Below, one piece after another: positions 31,100 to 42,670 of a stretch of DNA of 64,000 bases. The position numbers and the translations under genes were made by a program. How positions within the stretch are numbered: position 1 is the stretch's first letter; the number at the start of each line of letters is the position of its first letter. The stretch comes from Watersipora subatra (Eukaryota > Bryozoa > Gymnolaemata > Cheilostomatida > Watersiporidae), in assembly GCF_963576615.1 (NCBI RefSeq), contig NC_088716.1, positions 63,104,728-63,168,727 on the forward strand, written 5' to 3'. The notes under the pieces were generated by a model that was not told where the DNA came from, did no database searches, and saw nothing but the letters and a program-made list of their open reading frames with translations.

Positions 31100-31292
31100 G
31101 TTATTTCTATTCAACTACTCATCAGCATTTGTAAGAAACTGTGTTTTTTCATTTCTATTACGACTTGATGTTTTGATTTGTATAAATTTTCTAAAACAGC
31201 TTCCTGTGCAACTTAGTAACGAGCAGCTTCCTGCGCAACAGAGTAACAAAGACAAATGGATGAAATCAAAAAAACTTGCTTCACTCTACTAG
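31100..31292 (+). other. weak splice-bounded open frame, not called as a gene
   Basis: An acceptor-like TTTTCTAAAACAG at about 31198 is followed by LPVQLSNEQLPAQQSNKDKW to a stop at 31292. It contains a short internal duplication (CAGCTTCCTG). No support beyond that. Confidence 0.12.
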
Positions 31293-31448
31293 TCATTGGA
31301 ATTGAAAATCATATGGAAATTATAACTGTGAACATGCATCTACTGATACACAATGTGAATACTTCACAATCCTGATGTAGCCACATTCTCTAAAACGTTA
31401 ACAGAAGCAATCAAGTATTCCTATTGGTAATCTACGAGCACAGACACC

Positions 31449-32205
31449 TCTGTTGTTCACCCTAGCTTTACTGTTGTTTACCCTAGCTTTACTGTTGTCT
31501 ACCCTAGCTTTACTGTTGTTCCCCCTAGCTTTACTGTTGTTCACCCTAGCTTTACTGTTGTTCACCTGAGCTTTACTGTTGTTCACCCTAGCTTTACTGT
31601 TGTTCACCCTAGCTTTACTGTTGTTCACCCTAGCTTTACTGTTGTTCGCTCTAGCTTTACTGTTGTTCACCCTAGCTTTACTGTTGTTCACCTGAGCTTT
31701 ACTGTTGTTCACCCTAGCTTTACTGTTGTTCACCCTAGCTTTACTGTTGTTCACCCTAGCTTTACTGTTGTTCGCTCTAGCTTTACTGTTGTTCACCCTA
31801 GCTTTACTGTTGTTCACCCTAGCTTTACTGTTGCTCACCCTAGCTTTACTGTTGTTCACTCTAGCTTTACTGCTGTTCACTCTAGCTTTACTGTTGTTCA
31901 CCCTAGCTTTACTGTTGCTCACCCTAGCTTTATTGTTGTTCACCTAAGCTTTACTGTTGTTCACCCTAGCTTTACTGTTGTTCCCCCTAGTTTTACTGTT
32001 GTTCACCCTAGCTTTTCTGTTGCTCACCCTAGCTTTATTGTTGTTCACCTAAGCTTTACTGTTGTTCACCCTAGCTTTACTGTTGTTCACCCTAGTTTTA
32101 CTGTTGTTCTACCCTAGCTTTACTGTTGTTCACCTTAGCTTTACTGTTGTTCACCTAAGCTTTACTGTTGTTCACCCTAGTTTTACTGTTGTTCTACCCT
32201 AGTTC
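31449..32205. repeat. 21-bp minisatellite
   Basis: About 36 copies of TTCACCCTAGCTTTACTGTTG with simple variants (CTGAG, GCTCT, CCTAAG). A multiple of three, hence long Asn/Ser/Lys or Leu-rich frames on both strands that are not taken as proteins. Confidence 0.96.
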
Positions 32206-32659
32206 TACTGCGCTAGAAAACTTTACTATCGATCTGAAAGCCCACAAGAATTGCTGTTAGCCCAAGTGCTCAAAGATTTAGTTGTTGTTAGTCTGAAAAC
32301 TGCACTCTCTTTTGTTGTCAGTGGTATTGATCACAAAACGCATTCATTCATGCTGCCATCAGTGATGACTAGATGTACACTCCACTGTTTTATCTTCCCA
32401 GATACCACCATAAGTTTATATGAATGTTACTCTGGCAACCCAGCATTTGCTAATCACCAGTAGGTCACTTGTTACTACACGGCCTCCAATCTCTGGTGCA
32501 CATGTGTAAGTTCTGGCTGAGGTCAAAGACCTAGTCACCATGGATTATTGACTTGTTCATAAAAAACCACATAATTCTGCATGAACTGGTCTAACGCATA
32601 AATCAAAATAAATTGGAGTAAAATAAAAATACGGAAATTAGTTTATATGGTAATTAGCC

Positions 32660-32775
32660 ATAGCATGGGAACGTACGTAGCTGGCTCGTGGTAGGGGACT
32701 GGGGATCAGCAGTTGAATCCTCAAACCCGATAGGATTAGATAGCCGTGGGTAAACTCCGATGACCTGAGGCTCCT
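32660..32775 (+). repeat. possible tRNA-derived SINE fragment
   Basis: TAGCTGGCTCGTGGTAGGGG resembles an A box, and CAGTTGAATCC, 30 nt on, resembles a B box. No cloverleaf can be completed and no poly(A) or tail repeat follows. Old fragment at best. Confidence 0.25.
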
Positions 32776-33035
32776 GACTCATCCCTTCAAAGCCTGTAAA
32801 TATGATATAACCAATTTAATAGTGAATAACTGCAGTTAAATTTATTACTTTGTTCTCATCCAGGTGTTTACTACTGTAACATACTAGAAAATTTACTACA
32901 CTTTACGCATGGTCAGTTTTGTAATCCAGGGTTCTGACAAGCGAGAGCAGGTAGTTGCACCACAGCTATTCCACTCAGTGTTTTATGCAATCTGTTTAGT
33001 GGATGCATCGGAAGGCATCAAAACAGTTTATCGCT

Positions 33036-33874
33036 CGCAACTCATTGGTTAAACCATAACTGTCACGTACAACTTTTATCGTATATTCTAAGTAAATCAG
33101 CCACGCTGATTTCAATTTTGTACTCAAAATAAAGATTGGTCCACTAACCTTCAAAGTCATTTAGGCTTTTTTAAAGCATTTCAATATCCGTTTCGAAAAC
33201 AACACAATCGGCATTACAAGCTCCGCCCATAAATATGTGACGAAACCTAGCTTTTTCAGGAACAGAAGTTAGGAATGTTTAGCCCGATTTAGAATAATAG
33301 AGATGGGTGTCTTAAAACCCATTATTATCTAAATCCAGCCTGTAAAATAATTTCAGTTTTTTATGAAAGGTATATAAACTATTTAAAATTGCTCGTAGCT
33401 TGTTACATGATGTTTAAATGGGCTGAACGCCGAGAAAAATGAGCTCAAAAAGCGTGGTTTTGTCACAAGCTAGCGTTGTTATCGCACTTTTTTAAATATG
33501 CAATGCTAAATAGCTTATCTACCTTTCAGAAAAGACTGATATTATTTTTAAGGCTGAATTTAGATATTAATGGATTTTAAAACTTCCATCTCTATTATTC
33601 TAAATCGGTCTAAACATCCTTACATAACTTCTGTTCCTAAAAAGCTAGGTTACGCCACGTATTTATAGGCGGAGCTTGTTGTGCCGATCGTGTTGTTTTC
33701 GAGACCGATATTAAAACGCTGTAAAAAAGCCTTCATTACTCTGAAAGTTAGTGGACTAATCTTTATTTTGAGTACAAAATCGGAATCAGCATGTCTGATT
33801 TACCTAGTAAATACGATAAAAGTTGTTCGTGACAGTTATGGTTCAATTCCGCTTAACAACCAATAAGAGTTCAA
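33036..33874. mobile_element. ~840-bp inverted-repeat element with ~345-bp arms
   Basis: The ends ACCATAACTGTCACG...CGTGACAGTTATGGT are the tips of near-continuous inverted arms that run to about 33390 and from about 33515, leaving a loop of about 125 bp. The arms carry matched blocks such as TTTGTACTCAAAATAAAGAT and AGCTCCGCCCATAAATA with their complements. No coding capacity. Flanking TTAA/TCAA hints at a decayed TTAA duplication. Confidence 0.85.
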
Positions 33875-34078
33875 AATATCCTTTTAAAAGCAACCACATT
33901 GGTTGATATACAATCAGTGTAGACACATTTTAACAATAACCATTTGATATAAAGAGCTCTGAAGAAAACATGAGCATATATACATGCTCAGCCTGTTTAG
34001 ATGCCCCTGATACACATCGATGCAATAAAGAGTCAGCCTTTGTAGTCGCCCTTTCAGTTGATGCTGTGGAATACAAAT

Positions 34079-34290
34079 AGTCTAGCTGACTCTATGAATG
34101 CTGACTCTATGATTGCTAGCTCTATGAATGCTGACTCTATGAATGCTGACTCTATGAATGCTGCTTCTATGAATGCTGACTCTATGAATGCTGACTCTAT
34201 GAATGCTGACTCTATGAATTCTGACTCTATGAATGCTGACTCTATGAATGCTCACTCTATGAATGCTTACTCTATGAATGCTGGCAATGC
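34079..34290. repeat. 15-bp tandem repeat (x14)
   Basis: Copies of GACTCTATGAATGCT, very homogeneous. The open frame reading Asp-Ser-Met-Asn-Ala repeats is a by-product of period 15. Confidence 0.95.
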
Positions 34291-34389
34291 ATAAAGTACT
34301 TCCTTAAAAGTCAACAGAGAACCTGAGTTACAGAGGAAATATGTCGCCCAACTCAATAACATGGCCTACATTCAGACAGTATAGACCAT

Positions 34390-34495
34390 AGATATATATA
34401 CCTATATACCTATATATATACCTATATAAATACCTATATATATACCTATATACCTATATATATATACCTATATACCTAGGTATATATATCTATGG
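34390..34495. repeat. TATATACC-type microsatellite, palindromic ends
   Basis: Alternating TATATA and TACCTA blocks. The edges ACCATAGATATATATACC and GGTATATATATCTATGGT are reverse complements, so the whole 100 bp can fold on itself. Confidence 0.9.
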
Positions 34496-34792
34496 TATAG
34501 ACATTTCGCAGAGACACAGATCAGATACACTGTGTCATTTGATTTTACCCAGAATGCATTCCTAAATAGGTGCAACTAACTAATGCAACTAACTAGGTCG
34601 TTGCCTCAGTGGTTCAGCCTTAATATTAATCATGTATTGTCTCCTAGCAGTGTGACCTAATTTAAAGTTTCATTTTATCACTTTGTTAATTTACTACTGT
34701 TACTTACTCGCTGTTGCTACTTACTTACTTGTCCAAGTTATTGTTAACATTGGTAAGTTTTTGAAGAGGTTCCAACATAGAAAGTGTTTCAG

Positions 34793-35248
34793 AGAATTAA
34801 AGACCGTGTAGAGACAGCGCTAGAGTATTATAGAGAAACTTGCTCCGAGCAGCATGCTGCCTTTTCTTGTACGAGAGGTCAATGCGCAGTTTCTTACAGT
34901 AACAGCTATATTAAATCTGAACTTTCAACATCAAAACTAAATGCAACTCCTCCATTCTTATTTAAAGTAATTCTTGTAAAATACGTCTGCAGATATTCTT
35001 CTACCGCGTACCAAAATATTTATTTACAGCGCTATAAAATACTCTAGGAGCTGTATATAAATTATATATTTATTTCTCTTTATTATATATTTATTTTATA
35101 TATTTATTTCTAACGATAATAATAAAAAACTATATATTTTGTTTCTCTTCCAGCCATGGCCTTACTTTTTAACAAAATAAGTGATGGAAATGCAAGAGAT
35201 GAAGATGGCACGAGTGAACTATCAGCTGAGCTGCTGATTGAGTTATAA
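34793..35248 (+). CDS. 3' end of an unrecognised gene (two exons)
   Basis: Exon 34793-34877 (acceptor GTGTTTCAG; donor GAGAG|GTCAAT) and terminal exon 35154-35248 (acceptor TTTGTTTCTCTTCCAG) join in phase. They read RIKDRVETALEYYRETCSEQ, HAAFSCTR, then AMALLFNKISDGNARDEDGT and SELSAELLIEL, followed by TAA. The composition is that of an ordinary soluble, partly helical protein with an acidic tail. The first exon may instead start at the earlier AG (34781), adding KVFQ in frame. Upstream exons were not found in the preceding repeat-rich DNA. Family not recognised. Confidence 0.45.
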
Positions 35249-37297
35249 GATAAACAAAACCGCTGCGGCAGCGGCCAGTCATACTTATCATCCCTTACAT
35301 ACCAATGTGTCAGCATTCATTATAACATTTAAGCAATAGTTTGTCTCGATATTCACAGTAAATTCTTATTCTTATCTAAGGTGTCTTGAAACGGCGGATA
35401 TTTTGTAAATTGGTACCCAGTGCTTTATATTTGTTCACTCTACCCTTCAGGCCTCCTTTCCTAGCTTTACCCCGTTTCACACTAGCTATCTTAAGATGGC
35501 TGGTGTGAGTGGTAAAAATATAAAAATAAGATAGAATGTCACATGTTCCTTAGAATTACAGTAAAGGAATTATAGAAAAACATGAGCGCACATCTTTAAA
35601 AGTCGATGACGTCGTTTATTACCTTTTATAAAGAAAAGAGAGCCTAGAATGACAGGATAGTGGGGCGACTAAACACTATCCTGGAGAGCCTAGAATGACA
35701 GGATAGTGGGGTGACTAAACAAGATAATTAATGGGATAAGACAAAAAATATCAAATATAAAACCAAAAAATAATGTCAACTATCGCTATCAATTTAATTT
35801 TTGTGTATTTTATGTGTGACTAGTTCTGTATCTCTACCATAACCTCTACCATAACCTCTACATAACCTCTACACACATTTCCGTTTCCTGTGTCACCGCT
35901 GCTAGACCTGACCTCGTAACGTAAAAATGAACTGCCAAAGATTTATATAGATGATTATTTTATTTATTTAGTTTCTTACATATAATTTATTTTTTGTAAA
36001 TTTTGTATTAATGCGAGCAAGGGTACATGTAAGTAGGCCTACCTGAAATATTTATTGTTAAGTTTGTGGTCTGCAGAACTTATCAAACGGAATATAATAA
36101 ACTTTTATAAGAATAGTTACTCCAATATACAATAAGTTTGACAGATGACATAAATACCTGGATGGATTAATTTCGTATCTAGAGATCTGACTTGATCAAA
36201 AACAACTCCCGACTTTGAAGGGCTTAGAAAAACTGCGTACAAAATCTTGCATACACTTTGTCCAGAATATTTGTACATGTATTTATCCTTCCACACATAT
36301 GACAAACATTGTTTTGTATTCCGTCACACCAACATACTACATCCACCATCGTATGTTTCAGTTTACACACTTTCTGTTACTACGATCTACAATTCACTAT
36401 CCGGACTCCTCCGCAGTACTAGTAGATTTCCAGCTTTTAACATCTGTTCAACTCATTCAATAATTCCTGCTGTCTGCCATTTCATTTCTTATCTGTTTTT
36501 TGGCACGTAACAAAACAACATGATTATGTTGATGATTATTAACGCCAATAAAAGGTTATCTATAGACGCAACCCAGTACAGCATGATAGATACATAGATA
36601 CAGCCCAGTGCAGCATGCTTAAACCTGGCTCATGTACAAACTGATATGAAACGCTGGAAAATCTAAACTCTATCAGTATAGATCACAATATAATATAATC
36701 ACAATATGCTGCTTTTAACAAATCTATACTATAGCAATTTTATTGCAACTTTGATAAAGTTGCCAAAATTCTCCAATTTTGCAGACAGAGTGGAGAAACC
36801 GAGGGATGGTTGTGAGCCAATGAGAACGCTGAGTTAACTTACCCGTAAACCAACCGGGCAGAACTACTAATAGCAGATATAGCGCTGCCAGCTCATGAAA
36901 AAGAGGCTACGAGTTAGAGTGACACGCAGCCTTACTCGAGGCTGTAGCAGCTAATCTATGGCTATGAATGAGAAAAGCAGTGATCTAGGTCAGTACTCTC
37001 GGTGCAAAGCCGCAACATGTCATTGGAATGCGCTTGATTGGTGATCAAATCTCAGTATAGGCAAGCATCACATGGTGTGTCCCAACCATTGAGCATAAAT
37101 GATAAACACAGAGGAGGCTCTCAATGTACCCCAAACCATTATTGATAGATGAGAATCTAAAGCTATGAATAGGAAACGATGCTAAACTCTCATGTGATGA
37201 GAGTGTCACATATGCACATATAGTAGCAAGATGAAAGGAACTAGAGGTTAGAGTGGATCTGCAGTTGGTTTATTAGTCAATGTGAAATTTAGGTAGT
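35249..37297. other. gene-poor AT-rich stretch
   Basis: No supported exon or RNA gene. Contains a direct duplication of about 55 bp at 35638-35719 (GAGCCTAGAATGACAGGATA twice). Short open frames at 36.1-36.5 kb lack splice context. Confidence 0.55.
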
Positions 37298-37570
37298 TAT
37301 CATAACTCTATGCGTGAACTGGTAGTGGTTAGCATAACTCTATACATGAACTGGTAGTGGTTAGCATAACTCTATGCATGAACTGGTAGTGGTTAGCATA
37401 ACTCTATACATGAACTGGTAGTGGTTAGCATAACTCTATGCATGTACTGGTAGTGGTTAGCATAACTCTATGCATGAACTGGTAGTGGTTAGCATAACTC
37501 TATGCATGAACTGGTAGTGGTTAGCATAACTCTATACATGAACTGGTAGTGGTTAGCATAACTCTATGCA
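37298..37570. repeat. 32-bp tandem repeat (x8)
   Basis: Copies of a unit containing GGTTAGCATAACTCTATGCA, alternating mainly between TATGCATG and TATACATG versions. Confidence 0.95.
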
Positions 37571-37861
37571 TGAATTGGCTGTGAACGTGGCAATAGAGTA
37601 GAGCAGCGGTGAGAAAAGCCAAGTCTGAAATGTTACATCACTGAACCGTTTGTTTACCTCCGAGCTCGCGCTTTCCTATTGGGAAGGGAGGCTGACGCCC
37701 GCAGGAATTCTTTCATTTACAAAACATTTGGGTGCTTCTAAGACTCAGCAGTCGGTTGCTAATGGCAACCGACCTTATGCCTGGTCATAAGACTGACAGA
37801 ACATATTCATGTCTGCCCAAGAGCTGACCATCAGTAAACATGACCTGGGAAGTCTTTTTGG

Positions 37862-39333
37862 TGCACTATAATAGGCAGAACGTGTTTTATGTGAAAGATA
37901 ACTCATACACTATAGGCAGAACATGTTTTATGTGAAAGATAACTCGTACACTATAGGCAGAACGTGTTTTATGTGAAAGATAACTGGTATACTATAAGCA
38001 GAACGTGTTTTATGTGAAAGATAACTCGTACACTATAGGCAGAACGTATTTTATGTGAAAGATAACTCGTACACTATAGGCAGAACGTGTTTTATGTGAA
38101 AGATAACTCGTACACTATAGGCAGAACGTGTTTTATGTGAAAGATAACTCGTACACTATAGGCAGAACGTGTTTTATGTGAAAGATAACTCATACACTAT
38201 AGGCAGAACGTGTTTTATGTGAAAGATAACTCATACACTATAGGCAGAACGTGTTTTATGTGAAAGATAACTGGTACACTATAGGCAGAACATGTTTTAT
38301 GTGAAAGATAACTGGTACACTATAGGCAGAACGTGTTTTATGTGAAAGATAACTGGTACACTATAGGCAGAACATGTTTTATGTGAAAGATAACTGGTAC
38401 ACTATAGGCAGAACATGTTTTATGTGAAAGATAACTCATACACTATAGGCAGAACGTGTTTTATGTGAAAGATAACTGGTACACTATAGGCAGAACATGT
38501 TTTATGTGAAAGATAACTCATACACTATAGGCAGAACGTGTTTTATGTGAAAGATAACTGGTACACTATAGGCAGAACATGTTTTATGTGAAAGATAACT
38601 CGTACACTATAGGCAGAACGTATTTTATGTAAAAGATAACTGGTATACTATAGGCAGAACATGTTTTATGTGAAAGATAACTCATACACTATAGGCAGAA
38701 CGTGTTTTATGTGAAAGATAACTGGTACACTATAGGCAGAACATGTTTTATGTGAAAGATAACTCATACACTATAGGCAGAACGTGTTTTATGTGAAAGA
38801 TAACTGGTACACTATAGGCAGAACATGTTTTATGTGAAAGATAACTCATACACTATAGGCAGAACGTGTTTTATGTGAAAGATAACTGGTACACTATAGG
38901 CAGAACATGTTTTATGTGAAAGATAACTCATACACTATAGGCAGAACGTGTTTTATGTGAAAGATAACTGGTACACTATAGGCAGAACATGTTTTATGTG
39001 AAAGATAACTCATACACTATAGGCAGAACGTGTTTTATGTGAAAGATAACTGGTACACTATAGGCAGAACATGTTTTATGTGAAAGATAACTCGTACACT
39101 ATAGGCAGAACGTATTTTATGTAAAAGATAACTCGTACACTATAGGCAGAACATGTTTTATGTGAAAGATAACTCATATACTATAGGCAGAACATGTTTT
39201 ATGTGAAAGATAACTCGTACACTATAGGCAGAACGTGTTTTATGTGAAAGATAACTGGTACACTATAGGCAGAACGTGTTTTATGTGAAAGATAACTCGT
39301 ACACTATAGGCAGAACGTGTTTTATGTGAAAGA
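37862..39333. repeat. 41-bp minisatellite with higher-order structure
   Basis: About 36 copies of a unit containing ACTATAGGCAGAACGTGTTT. Two unit types (GAACATG...ACTCAT and GAACGTG...ACTGGT) alternate strictly through about 38390-39060, making an 82-bp dimer. A rare TATGTAAAAG variant at about 38630 recurs about 490 bp later at about 39120, which implies a block duplication of about 12 units. Confidence 0.96.
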
Positions 39334-39590
39334 TACGGTGAGGTTTTAAAATCTTGCACCAAATGATACAAAAACTGCTGAGGACTGTCTGTTAGCCAAA
39401 ACTGCTGAGGACTGTCTGTTAGCCAAAACTAAATACTAAACTTTTAGGTGTCATTTTAGAATAATGAAAAATGTCAATAAAATTACACAGTGCCAAGACT
39501 CAAAATGGTTGAGAGACAATTGCTTTGTTTGCATTAATTAGTGCGGGGTACCAAATCTTTTACTAGCTAAACCATTCCGCATGACATATG
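39334..39590. other. short spacer between arrays
   Basis: Contains a 27-bp direct duplication (ACTGCTGAGGACTGTCTGTT twice at 39374-39430). Otherwise unique and non-coding. Confidence 0.6.
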
Positions 39591-40212
39591 CTTATATTAC
39601 CATGGTTACACAATGTCCTACCATGGTTACACAATGTCCTACCATGGTTACACAGTGTCGTATCATGGTTACACAATGTCCTACCATGGTTACACAGTGT
39701 CCTACCATGGTTACACAGTGTCCTACCATGGTTACACAGTGTCCTACCATGGTTACACAATGTCCTATCATGGTTACACAATGTCCTACCATCGTTACAC
39801 AGTGTCGTATCATGGTTACACAATGTCCTACCATGGTTACACAGTGTTTTACTACAATTACACAATGTGCTACCACGGTTACACACCGTGCTACTATAAC
39901 TACGTATTGGGCTACAATGGTCACACACTGTGCAACAGTGGTCACACACTGTGCTACCATGGTTACACAGTGTCTTACCATGGTTACACAGTGTCCTACC
40001 ACGATTACACAATGTGCTACCACGATTATACGCCATGCTACCATAACTATGTATTGTGCTACTATGGTCACACACTGTGCTACAATGGTCACACACTGTG
40101 CTACCACGGTTACACACTGTGCTACAATGATCACACACTGTGCTACCACGGTTACACACTGTGCTACAATGGTCACACACTGTGCTACCACGGTTACACA
40201 CTGTGCTGTCAT
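39591..40212. repeat. 21-bp minisatellite
   Basis: About 29 copies of TACCATGGTTACACAGTGTCC, graded from homogeneous (left) to diverged (right, CACACTGTGC). Since 21 is a multiple of three, five of six frames are open for 100-240 codons. These are repeat artefacts. Confidence 0.97.
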
Positions 40213-41409
40213 GAAATCTCTCATACTTTTACAATTGTTGATGTCTCGTGTTAAGTTTGAGACTGAAGTTCTCATCAAGTGATGAATAGATATTTTCAAG
40301 GTGTCTTTAATCAATAGTTACATGGGTCAGTTTTAGGTGAGTTATTTTATTTCTTTATTATTATTCTTATACACAAATTTCTTAATTTGAACCGCAAGTT
40401 GATTAAAGATCTTCTCCTTGACTCAAAGTCTAACAGAAAATTTTTGCCAAGCGCTGCAGGAGCATAAAATGGAGTATAATATTGAGTTATGTGAGGTTAC
40501 CACTGAGTTGCTCGAATTTATTATTAAAAAAGTCATTCAGTGGTCTGTACATTAGTAGTGTGACATTGCCAGAAATTTAGAGAGATGTGCTGCAGTTGTA
40601 GATGAATAAAAGAGTTTTCTGGTTAGAGGCGATCTTCACCTGTTAGCCAACAAAAAACTATGACCTTAAGAGCAGCAGGAAGCTTCACTTGTATTTCACA
40701 CACGCTGTCTGCTTCTATTGCTCTGTGTGTCTGCTTCGAGTGCTCCGGGTGTCTGATTTGAGTGCTTTGTGGAGCATTCCAGTTATTTAATAACTGCATG
40801 TATTTATCTACAGATAGGTAGTTAGCAATATCTGTTGTTACGGCCTGTGCGATAACAGCGGCTATACTACTGCATACATAGCTTGTGTAGGCATGGTAGT
40901 GACGGCTAGTATTGATAGCTGTCTTATATCATTTATCATAAAGGGCGTAAGCTATTTCTTGGAACACCTAGGCCAGTCTGACTTATGCAGGCGTAACAAA
41001 ACCCACTTGGGAGAACCAGATTAGTGGACCATGGCAAAACATTCCTTCGCATCTGACTCACACTCTAACAGTTGTATCACTAATAGACCCCTTCTCATTC
41101 CTTTTTAGTTTATATGGTAAGAGTGTTGATGCCTGTGTGCTATTTTCATTCATAGACTCATTGCCAGGTCATTAGACTCAACTGGCAGCAGGTAATAAAA
41201 TGGGGAAAATAATAATTCTACACGTAGGTTATAACTGATATAAAATAAGCTAAGGCGTGATACTTCAATTCACTGTGAAAATAGCTCTACATTTCTGTCA
41301 CGGCTGCACCATGTAAATGAGCATTAACACTGGCTGGTAGACTGCTTGTATATTTTAGCAAACTTCCTGTGTAAAACGTAAGGAATCACTTCAGCCCATA
41401 ATAGAAGTA
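40213..41409. other. intergenic, nothing recognised
   Basis: Unique AT-rich sequence with no supported exon, RNA gene or array. Confidence 0.5.
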
Positions 41410-41732
41410 CAGCAGACTCTCCTATAACGTAAATTCCACATAATGTAAAAAGTTTCTGTTAAGTTTTTGCTTCATATTACGTAAGAATTTCCATATAAAG
41501 TAAAGTGTCAAATTAGTGCAAGTTTTTATACTCGATTTGATTAGCGAGTGTTCCAAAGTTAGCTTGGTGTTCCAAATATCATTTTATCTTTTGCCGCACT
41601 TGGGAGAGAAAACGACGTATATCTTTATTACATAAACAAGTACCCTGACAGTCTAGTGCGCCATGAGAGATCATCATGTGTGCTGATAAAGCAAAGAAAA
41701 TAAGTAGCTGTACAGTTATTTAGAATTACTTA

Positions 41733-41803
41733 AAGGCAGTCGATTGGTGCAGATGTTAGAGTGTCAGTCTGCCAAACTAAATGTCACGAATTGGAGTCTC
41801 GTT
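41733..41803 (+). other. tRNA-like segment inside the pogo-like element
   Basis: Contains TTGGTGCAGATGTTAGAG (D-arm and A-box-like), GTCAGTCTGCCAAACTAA (anticodon-arm-like, CTGCCAA loop giving GCC) and CACGAATTGGAGTCTCG (T-arm and B-box-like). The corresponding stretch of copy 1 is 30521-30592. Stems are imperfect and it is not a functional tRNA gene. Confidence 0.45.
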
Positions 41804-42267
41804 GAAGGCAATCTTTTATCCTGATTTCTAAACATATATTAGGAAAAACAGACGAAAAGAAAGACACTGGTCTTATGATAATGATTATATATTTTTGTTT
41901 TACTTTATTTAAGATATTGGATATGCATATGCATACAATATTTTTATCTGCTTTTTTGCAAAATAGACCTTGCTGTCTGGACAAAAAGTGAAAACTAATC
42001 AATTTAAATTGACATTGAAACTGTGCTCCCCTTAACTCAATTTAAAGCTACAGCAATCATGAACCCTAAACCAAGTGAAAGTGAAAAGTGAAGAGTTATT
42101 GATACAAACCAACAATACCAATAAATCATTAATACAATAAAATAAAACTGTAAAGTCATTAAATCAAAAAGTTACGTTTAGTTTTTTCTTTTTTGAATGA
42201 CCAAAAGGGTGAGTTTGTGAAGATCTTACAACGGATTAAGTAACTTACATGGATTTTACTGTTCGTA

Positions 42268-42630
42268 TAACATACAATCCCTATAACATATAATCTCTAT
42301 AATATACAATCCCTATAACATACAATCCCTATAACATACAATCCCTATAACATATAATCCCTATAACATATAATCCCTATAACGTACAATCCCTATAACG
42401 TACAATCCCTATAACGTACAATCCCTATAACGTACAATCCCTATAACGTACAATCCCTATAACGTACAATCCCTATAACGTACAATCCCTATAACATACA
42501 ATCCCTATAACATACAATCTCAATAACATACAATCCCTATAACATACAATCTCTATAACATACAATCCCTATAACATACAATCCCTATAACATACAATCC
42601 CTATAACATACAATCCCTATAACATACACA
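42268..42630. repeat. 16-bp array grown from a transposon terminal repeat
   Basis: About 22 copies of CCCTATAACRTACAAT inside copy 2 of the pogo-like element, just before its right end. The word matches the element's terminal CCTATAACGTAAAT. A central block has CG (AACGTAC) and outer blocks CA (AACATAC). Confidence 0.93.
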
Positions 42631-42670
42631 TTCTCAGAATAGATTATTTACGTTGAGTGAGTGTCTACCG

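Larger units (their letters stand above)
41410..42670. mobile_element. pogo/Tigger-like non-autonomous element, copy 2
   Basis: The left end TA|CAGCAGACTCTCCTATAACG and the right end (minus strand CGGTAGACACTCACTCAACG) form the terminal inverted repeat. The body is collinear with copy 1 (30248-31052). It has a tRNA-like segment at 41733-41803. Near the right end the terminal-repeat-like word has expanded into a 16-bp array. No transposase frame is present. The right flanking TA is not preserved. Confidence 0.78.

Noticed and set aside
31398..31947. 181-codon Asn/Ser/Lys/Ala/Arg repeat frame (minus) and its plus-strand partner
   Set aside because: 21-bp minisatellite read in frame.
39563..40314. 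Overlapping open frames of 100-240 codons on both strands
   Set aside because: They lie in a 21-bp tandem array; a stop-free unit with period divisible by three opens several frames at once. No splice sites, start context or domain.
41733..41803. A functional tRNA-Gly gene
   Set aside because: Anticodon-like loop is present but stems are imperfect and the same degenerate segment recurs inside both transposon copies.
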